Assembly: GCF_009389715.1 (NCBI RefSeq)
Contig: NC_052404.1
Span: forward strand, 552,001-616,000
Direction of reading: 5' to 3'
Source of the DNA: Phoenix dactylifera
Taxonomy: Eukaryota; Streptophyta; Magnoliopsida; Arecales; Arecaceae
Length of the DNA stretch: 64,000 bases
Position numbers and translations under genes: made by a program. Positions 58,779 through 64,000 of the stretch are shown here, in pieces. Each line of letters opens with the position of its first letter. Within the stretch, counting starts at the first letter, position 1. Under the pieces are notes generated by a model. It was not told the origin of the DNA, did not search any database, and saw only the letters and a program-made list of their open reading frames with translations.

Positions 58779-58808
58779 TTTTTTTTTTTTGGGGGGGGGG
58801 GGGGGGGG
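58779..58808. repeat. T12G18 homopolymer block
   Basis: Twelve T then eighteen G in a row. The G-run could form a quadruplex. Runs like this are also frequent assembly artefacts. Confidence 0.9.
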
Positions 58809-59319
58809 TACATGGAATGGGCTTTGGTTGTATCTCCTATATTTGTTGATGATATAAATAGCTGTATGATGTCATTTGTATGGGTCTGGCTTGTATTCAT
58901 TTCAAGAGAAGCCAATTTTTCAATCAAATAAAACAACGAGGTGCATTGGTGGTGGCTTCATGAAGTTGACCGTTGGCTCGAAGAGGTTAATACAGATATT
59001 GCAGGAGATGCGCATCATGCATTACCTTGAGGTCCCTCAAGAATGCTCAAGATAAAACTCTATTTTTAGGACGGTTTGGAGCCATTTGAATTGGAAAATC
59101 AAGGCAAGAGTATTCTTAAAAGAGAAGGGAGACCACGAAGGAAAGTTTCAACAGTCCATGGCCGAGGATGGGAACCTAAGATAACTGTAATGCTTCTCCG
59201 TTGCGGGATGCCAATTTGTGATGGAAGACTGTTCCAGCATTTTCAAAATATGAAGTGTTGAAACTAGAAAGATGGAAAAATAATTCTAATTGCATTGCTA
59301 AACCCAAAATTTGCTATCC

Positions 59320-59545
59320 TAATGCTGAACTCCGTACCGGTGCCATACTAGCATAATATCGATACCGTATGGTACGAAATTGTTTTTGACGTCCCGAATG
59401 TCGATACACCATCTGTACCGAATATCGATACTGGATATCATTCAGTACGCCACCTATATCGAATATCTATAGCGGATACCAGTACCGAACTGGTACAATA
59501 CGTCCTGTACTGCTTAATTCAGGCTAGTACGACGTATCTTGGCTT
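59320..59545. repeat. Degenerate ggtaccg/cggtacc repeat
   Basis: Contains aactccgtaccggtgccata, tcgataccgtatggtacgaa, accgaatatcgatactggat and gtaccgaactggtacaatac on both orientations. It is similar in style to the repeats at 20755-20950 and 61700-62205. Non-coding and strongly decayed. Confidence 0.4.
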
Positions 59546-60269
59546 GTAGTGGAACTCATTTGATCAGTGTCTGAGAAGTGAAACAGAGAAAAAGAGTAAT
59601 GTCCTGTTTGCTCCATCATCCACTAGTAGGACCTGAAGACCTGGCCTTTACCTTGGGATAACGGATCTACCATTATGCTAATCAATGACCCATTAACAGT
59701 TAACACCGATGCAAAAAAATAAAAAATAAATAAATAAATAAATAGCTGCATGAGTTAGAAAAGCCTAAGCAACCTACAACAAGTTAAAAAGACATTTCCT
59801 AGCTGGCTGCCAGATAATTGGAGGTGAAATATATAGAGCTCGGTGGTGAGTATTAATCTGTCAGCATTCAGGTCTCACCATTTCAGCAGTTAGTCAATCT
59901 CTCACAAGAAGAAATGAAACTAAGTCAATTGCAGAAATAGAAACCAAACGAAAAATATTAAAATTTAGAATTGCAGAAATATACAACCTTCCTTAATCCA
60001 TATAAACCAAAATCCAGATTCAACAATGTGAAATTTTCCTTCCACTTGACAGCAAAACTAATTTGTCTCTGCAGCTATTTTCAGTGTGTAATCTACAAAA
60101 GGGAAACAAACAGATGCAAGAGCTGACAGATATGATAAGCCCCCTACCTTGTCCATTTATCTTCACCGAGCTGCCTGGTTCAAATTAATCCAGTTAGCAT
60201 TAGACGAACCCTGACTCTTAAGATTCCAGTATTGACAGACAGCACTGATATGGCAGCTAGTATCTGAAG

Positions 60270-62506
60270 CTAAACCAGCTGGGACAGAGCTGAGGTCTTC
60301 AACCACAAGGGCCTTCCCAACATAGCATTTCCATGGACAGCTAGGTATGCAGTGTTTAACCTAATATTATAAAAATGCTATCAGCCATGAACAAAAACAA
60401 ATATCCTAAAAAACGATTGCGAGCATAGACTGATGAAGAACTTACTTGTCGACATCTGGTATGGCTAGTGGATCATAGGTGTCCTCCCTTTGCTCCACAT
60501 TTGGGACTGCACCTACCATGGATGTCATATCTGGAACACCTTCCACCTGAAAGCAGGAAAAAAGCCAAAAATGTTAAAGTGGGCAAGCAAAGCAAATCCA
60601 AAATGTAGGCACCACAAACCTGCATGAAATAGGCTTCTACCCATTGAAATTTGTTAAGTAGGTATTTATTTAACCTAATCAACATGTAAGAAAAGGATTT
60701 GCCGCCATCCCTTACTCCCTAAGTTCCTAGCCTTTGTTGTTAGATATTTTCATCATTTTTCCAGTATCCCAAGCAAAGCCACTAAAGAATCCTCTTTATT
60801 TACAAGACATTCTATCTCCTCGAGTTGCACAAGTTGGCCTCAAGATTTTAGTCTCCACACTTTCTCCTTCTGCACTCTCAACCAATCTAAAGAGTCACTG
60901 CTTTATTTGAACATCAAAATTTTAAGCAATTACAGATTCTTGACGCTGTAATGTGGTACATAGGAATTCTAGAATGCAATCAATGATCATGAAAAGACAA
61001 CTGAAATAATTGCCAACCCTGGACAATTTTCTGAGCCTAAACTTGGAAAGCTATAACACACTCTTAATCCTATGATGAATCTAAACTTCTGCAAATTAAA
61101 CTTGCTCCAGTATTAAGGATGAGATCTACTGGAGCTAATATTACAAGGATTATACAAAACTGATTTGATCCCAGAATTTATTACTTTAATTTATCCAGAT
61201 TCACATACCAATTCATTTTATATCTCTTTGTTTCTCTTCCTTAGATCAGTCCCCTTTTAATGTTCATCACAGACTTGGCACCAGTTCAGCATTTCCAACT
61301 TAAAAACATCACAAACGAAAACTAATTCCCTTTTATAGATCAACTTGAACATGCCCCTATCAAATCTGATCCTCGGACTTGTATCACATGAATGACTTGC
61401 ATCACATGAATGACTTGCATAGAAGAGAGAGGCGAAAAGGTCATATGTTGGTGTAATACCTTAGAACAAGAATGAAGCACTATTCTATGGTAAAGGCATC
61501 AAAAGACTCCTAGTGGGAGTGTTCAAAACATTCTGATATGGTATCAGATATTTACTCATTTTATTCTTCTATGACCATTCGACAAGAATGCTTTTGCATT
61601 TTATTAGCATATCGTTTCATTTTCACTTGAACTATAAGGATGTAACTTTTCAAAAAATAGCTACACAACTAGAGGGTTTTTGAAACATGATAAACAATAT
61701 TGTACCAAATCACCAGTCCGGGCAGTATGGTATGATTTGCCTAATTTGGTGTGAAGTGTGAACCAATCCTTACCGGGCCGAACCACCCAAAACAGCTCGG
61801 TTTCCTGTGTTTGGTCTAGTAAAGGCCCCAAGGCATCAATAATTAGGGGGAAAAGGAGCTTTTCTCCCTCTATTCAAGGTAAGAGAGGAGGAGAGGAAAA
61901 AGAGATGGAGAGAGTGCAAGGGTGCGCAGGTCTGATCCAGGTAGGGGCCTCTTCCTTTTTCTTTTTATTTTTTCTATTACATCTCATAAATGTAAAAAAT
62001 TGAAAAAATATGAGGAAATCATAAAACCTTATTTTCCACTCAAAACTAGATAAAGGAAGATTAAAAACCTCAACAAGAAAAAATAGAAAATATATTTATT
62101 TTTGGTGCACTGTATGGTTCGATATAATCTAATATGAAACCAATATCATACCATACCGGTCTACTACCAGTATGCAGTCCAATACCAGTACTACATGCCT
62201 TGCTTTGGAGAACATCTAAGTATACCAAATGAATATCAAATAAGATGTTCAAACACAGCATCTGTAAGAAAATCCTAGCAACGTGATAAGGGGAAAAAAA
62301 GTGGCCACATATATACAGAAGTGAACATTCAATTCTACAGTCAACTAAATTCTTGCCTGTTGAGGATACTGTCCATATCCAGCATAAGCACCATAGGCAT
62401 ATAAAGATGGATCTTGAGCAGCCCCATATGTGTATGCATCATAACCATAACCATAATAAGCTCCAGCCCATTGACTAGGATCTGCTTGCCATGCAACCGA
62501 TGGGTC
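60270..62506 (-). CDS. RNA-binding-like protein, C-terminal three exons (partial)
   Basis: Minus-strand exons: 62506-62357 (50 codons), 60546-60446 (101 nt) and 60360-60270 (ends TAG), joined in frame to give 113 aa. Exon one is Tyr/Gly/Ala-rich (WQADPSQWAGAYYGYGYDAY, QDPSLYAYGAYAGYGQYPQQ). The next encodes VEGVPDMTSMVGAVPNVEQR and EDTYDPLAIPDVD. The last encodes KLNTAYLAVHGNAMLGRPLW and LKTSALSQLV. A YG-rich stretch followed by DPL...DVxxxN is the layout I associate with the tail of RRM proteins of the SECp43/RBP45-47 kind, so an RNA-binding role is inferred, not shown: no RRM exon is visible before the right edge. The intron after the YG exon has a GC donor (CAACAG|GCAAGA); the next is GT-AG. 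The 5' exons are either beyond 64000 or unrecognised in 62507-64000. Confidence 0.7.
61700..62205. repeat. Degenerate foldback-like repeat in an intron
   Basis: Left part caccagtccgggcagtatgg and cttaccgggccgaaccaccc; right part catcataccatacc-like (atatcataccataccggtct) and ccagtatgcagtccaatacc. The two sides are roughly inverse, with a Ser/Lys-rich ORF (61758-62003) between them that I do not consider real. It sits in the intron between the YG exon and the next exon of the RNA-binding-like gene. Confidence 0.4.
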
Positions 62507-64000
62507 CTGCATAATGGTTGGTAAGAAAATAAAAACATGACAGAGATTGAACTCAACTCCACAATGCTACTCTAGAAAGGGATTTCGGAATCGTATAGAT
62601 GGTACTAAACAAGTATATAGACTCGATTTCTCATTCTGAATGTGATTCAGCATTGCACTTTGAAAACATGAAGATGAAAAACATTAACATTTTCCTGTAG
62701 CCATTGTTTATGATAGAAGAAAAATAAAGTGAAACTTAAAATAAGAATTAATAGGCGCACCTGATTTCTATTTATAGTCTACAAAAAAGTTCAGGGGGCT
62801 GAATGAATGTCAAACTCATTAATAGGTATTCATAGGATATGAACCCTATAATATGATATTCCATAAATCCCCATATCTTGATTCTGTATCTTTTTTGACA
62901 CCAACCATATTCAGTACAATTCCCTCAAGTTACCACTACAACAAGCTGACACTATAATCACTGTGTGGAAGGTGTAGGTAAGAATCACCAAAATAATTTC
63001 TGAATACATGACCCAAACTATCCTTGGCATGATTTGCAACTGATTTCCAAACAGGAGGCATATGATTCTGGAACTATCTATGGTGCCGAAAGTTATTTCC
63101 ACTTATGTTTTCTCAAACAACCAAAAGCAACGTGAAGTTACATTTGTTTCTTCCACTGATTCTAGAACAATAAACAGGTCAGAATCATTTTTTGTACTCT
63201 ACTCAGTAGATTCATCAATCATTCCACAATAAAGAATATAATCAGTAAGTAAGGATGGAACCCAGATGGAATTCGCACTTTGAAAAGCCTCCCATCTCGG
63301 GTTTTTTTATTGTTCTTTAACTAGGAATTTCTTCAAACAAATTTAAACAAGTAACTTCAAAGGACAAGTCATTTTAATCTTTTTAGGTAAATTGCATGCT
63401 TTCAGCTTATTTTTATTTTAATGTTTTCTATTTTCCATTAAGTTTAACACAGCTTACTAATAATTTCTAAGATTTTCAGTGACATCCAAGATATCATGTT
63501 TTGCAGTTTCTGAGAGGCTTCCACTTGCCACATCAATCAGATTGACAACCAAAGAAGTCCTACTTATTTAGATTTACACATCATGCATCTTTGGGGATAA
63601 AAAAATTGTGATTGCCTCAACGGCCCCCAGCCATGACACTCAATCTAGCTACAACGTATTCAAGGATGCAAATCAACAACTAAAGTTTTTTATGCACATT
63701 AAACGGTTGTCAGATTAAAACACCAATACAAGGTGTCAATTAACTTTATATGACAAAAAAAGTAAGGCTGGTAAATGGTTATATACACAACATAGTACAT
63801 CATTCAATTCAATTTCCCATCAAGAAAATAGTGCAACAAATATGACAGAGCAAAACAAAGCTAAGATTCTCTGCATGTTCAACAAAAAGTTTTAACGTAC
63901 TATAGTAAATAAAGGGAGGATGCTCATACAATTTTACATGTTAGTTTTCAAGATTGTTGGTTTCCGGGAATCATTAAGTCTGGTGAATAAATCCAAGTGT
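62507..64000. other. Probable intron of the RNA-binding-like gene
   Basis: AT-rich DNA upstream of the YG-rich exon, with no recognisable RRM or other exon on the minus strand and no element. Confidence 0.4.

Larger units (their letters stand above)
57611..60269. other. Intergenic DNA between DMP and the RNA-binding-like gene
   Basis: No gene was recognised. It contains a T12G18 homopolymer block (58779-58808), a local duplication in which atgggtctgcctttgcttgt at about 58674 recurs as atgggtctggcttgtattca at about 58880, a degenerate ggtacc-type repeat at 59320-59545 and an (AAAT)n run at about 59719-59742. Confidence 0.45.

Noticed and set aside
61758-62003. 81-aa Ser/Lys/Glu-rich frame
   Set aside because: It lies inside a degenerate repeat in an intron and ends in a low-complexity Phe tract.

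Overview
The window is plant nuclear DNA, AT-rich with GC-rich islands, carrying split genes and many transposon remnants. A GC-rich first exon (the PP2C gene), an Au-type SINE, plant LINEs with a C-terminal RNase H, and very long TE-filled introns suggest a monocot. A palm is my guess, but the sequence does not prove it. Nothing prokaryotic is present.

Six protein-coding loci can be supported. On the + strand: (1) a PP2C-family gene at 16261-23954, three exons, apparently lacking the 3' cNMP-binding and kinase exons usual in its family; (2) an MSRB5-like methionine-R-sulfoxide reductase at 27738-31567, three exons, complete. On the - strand: (3) an 86-aa twin-CX9C, COA4-like mitochondrial protein at 36265-38394, rebuilt from three small exons, one with a GC donor; (4) RESISTANCE TO PHYTOPHTHORA 1 (RPH1) at 41683-54461, four exons, complete at 224 aa; (5) a DUF679/DMP membrane protein at 57003-57610 with a frameshift near its N-terminus; (6) the last three exons of an RNA-binding-like protein with a Tyr/Gly-rich tail at 60270-62506, whose 5' part lies in unrecognised sequence or beyond the right edge.

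Layout: 1-16.1 kb has no recognisable gene. It holds dispersed repeats, a MITE (4.5-5.0 kb), a Helitron-like cluster (about 8.2-9.85 kb), a LINE tail (10.3 kb) and a probable LTR region with a 36-bp minisatellite split by a 2.5-kb LINE (11.4-15.9 kb). 16.1-31.6 kb holds PP2C and MSRB, with a SINE bounded by 15-bp target duplications in PP2C intron 1. 31.6-36.2 kb is intergenic with LINE and Ty3/gypsy scraps. 36.2-62.5 kb is a run of minus-strand genes. RPH1 introns 1 and 2 (6.7 and 5.3 kb) carry an Au SINE, a 1.2-1.4 kb palindrome, a GA-rich foldback element, a triplicated 310-bp repeat and a 546-bp GC-rich foldback element inside one repeat copy. A LINE-within-LINE nest lies just upstream of RPH1.

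The genes look like unrelated housekeeping or stress genes: phosphatase signalling, redox repair, respiratory-chain assembly, a plastid membrane protein, a DMP membrane protein and RNA binding. I see no pathway-level cluster and no clearly new system. The best leads are the broken or unusual gene structures (PP2C truncation, DMP frameshift, two GC-AG introns) and the well-delimited transposon insertions. Exon coordinates were worked out by eye from splice sites and reading frame and may be off by a base.
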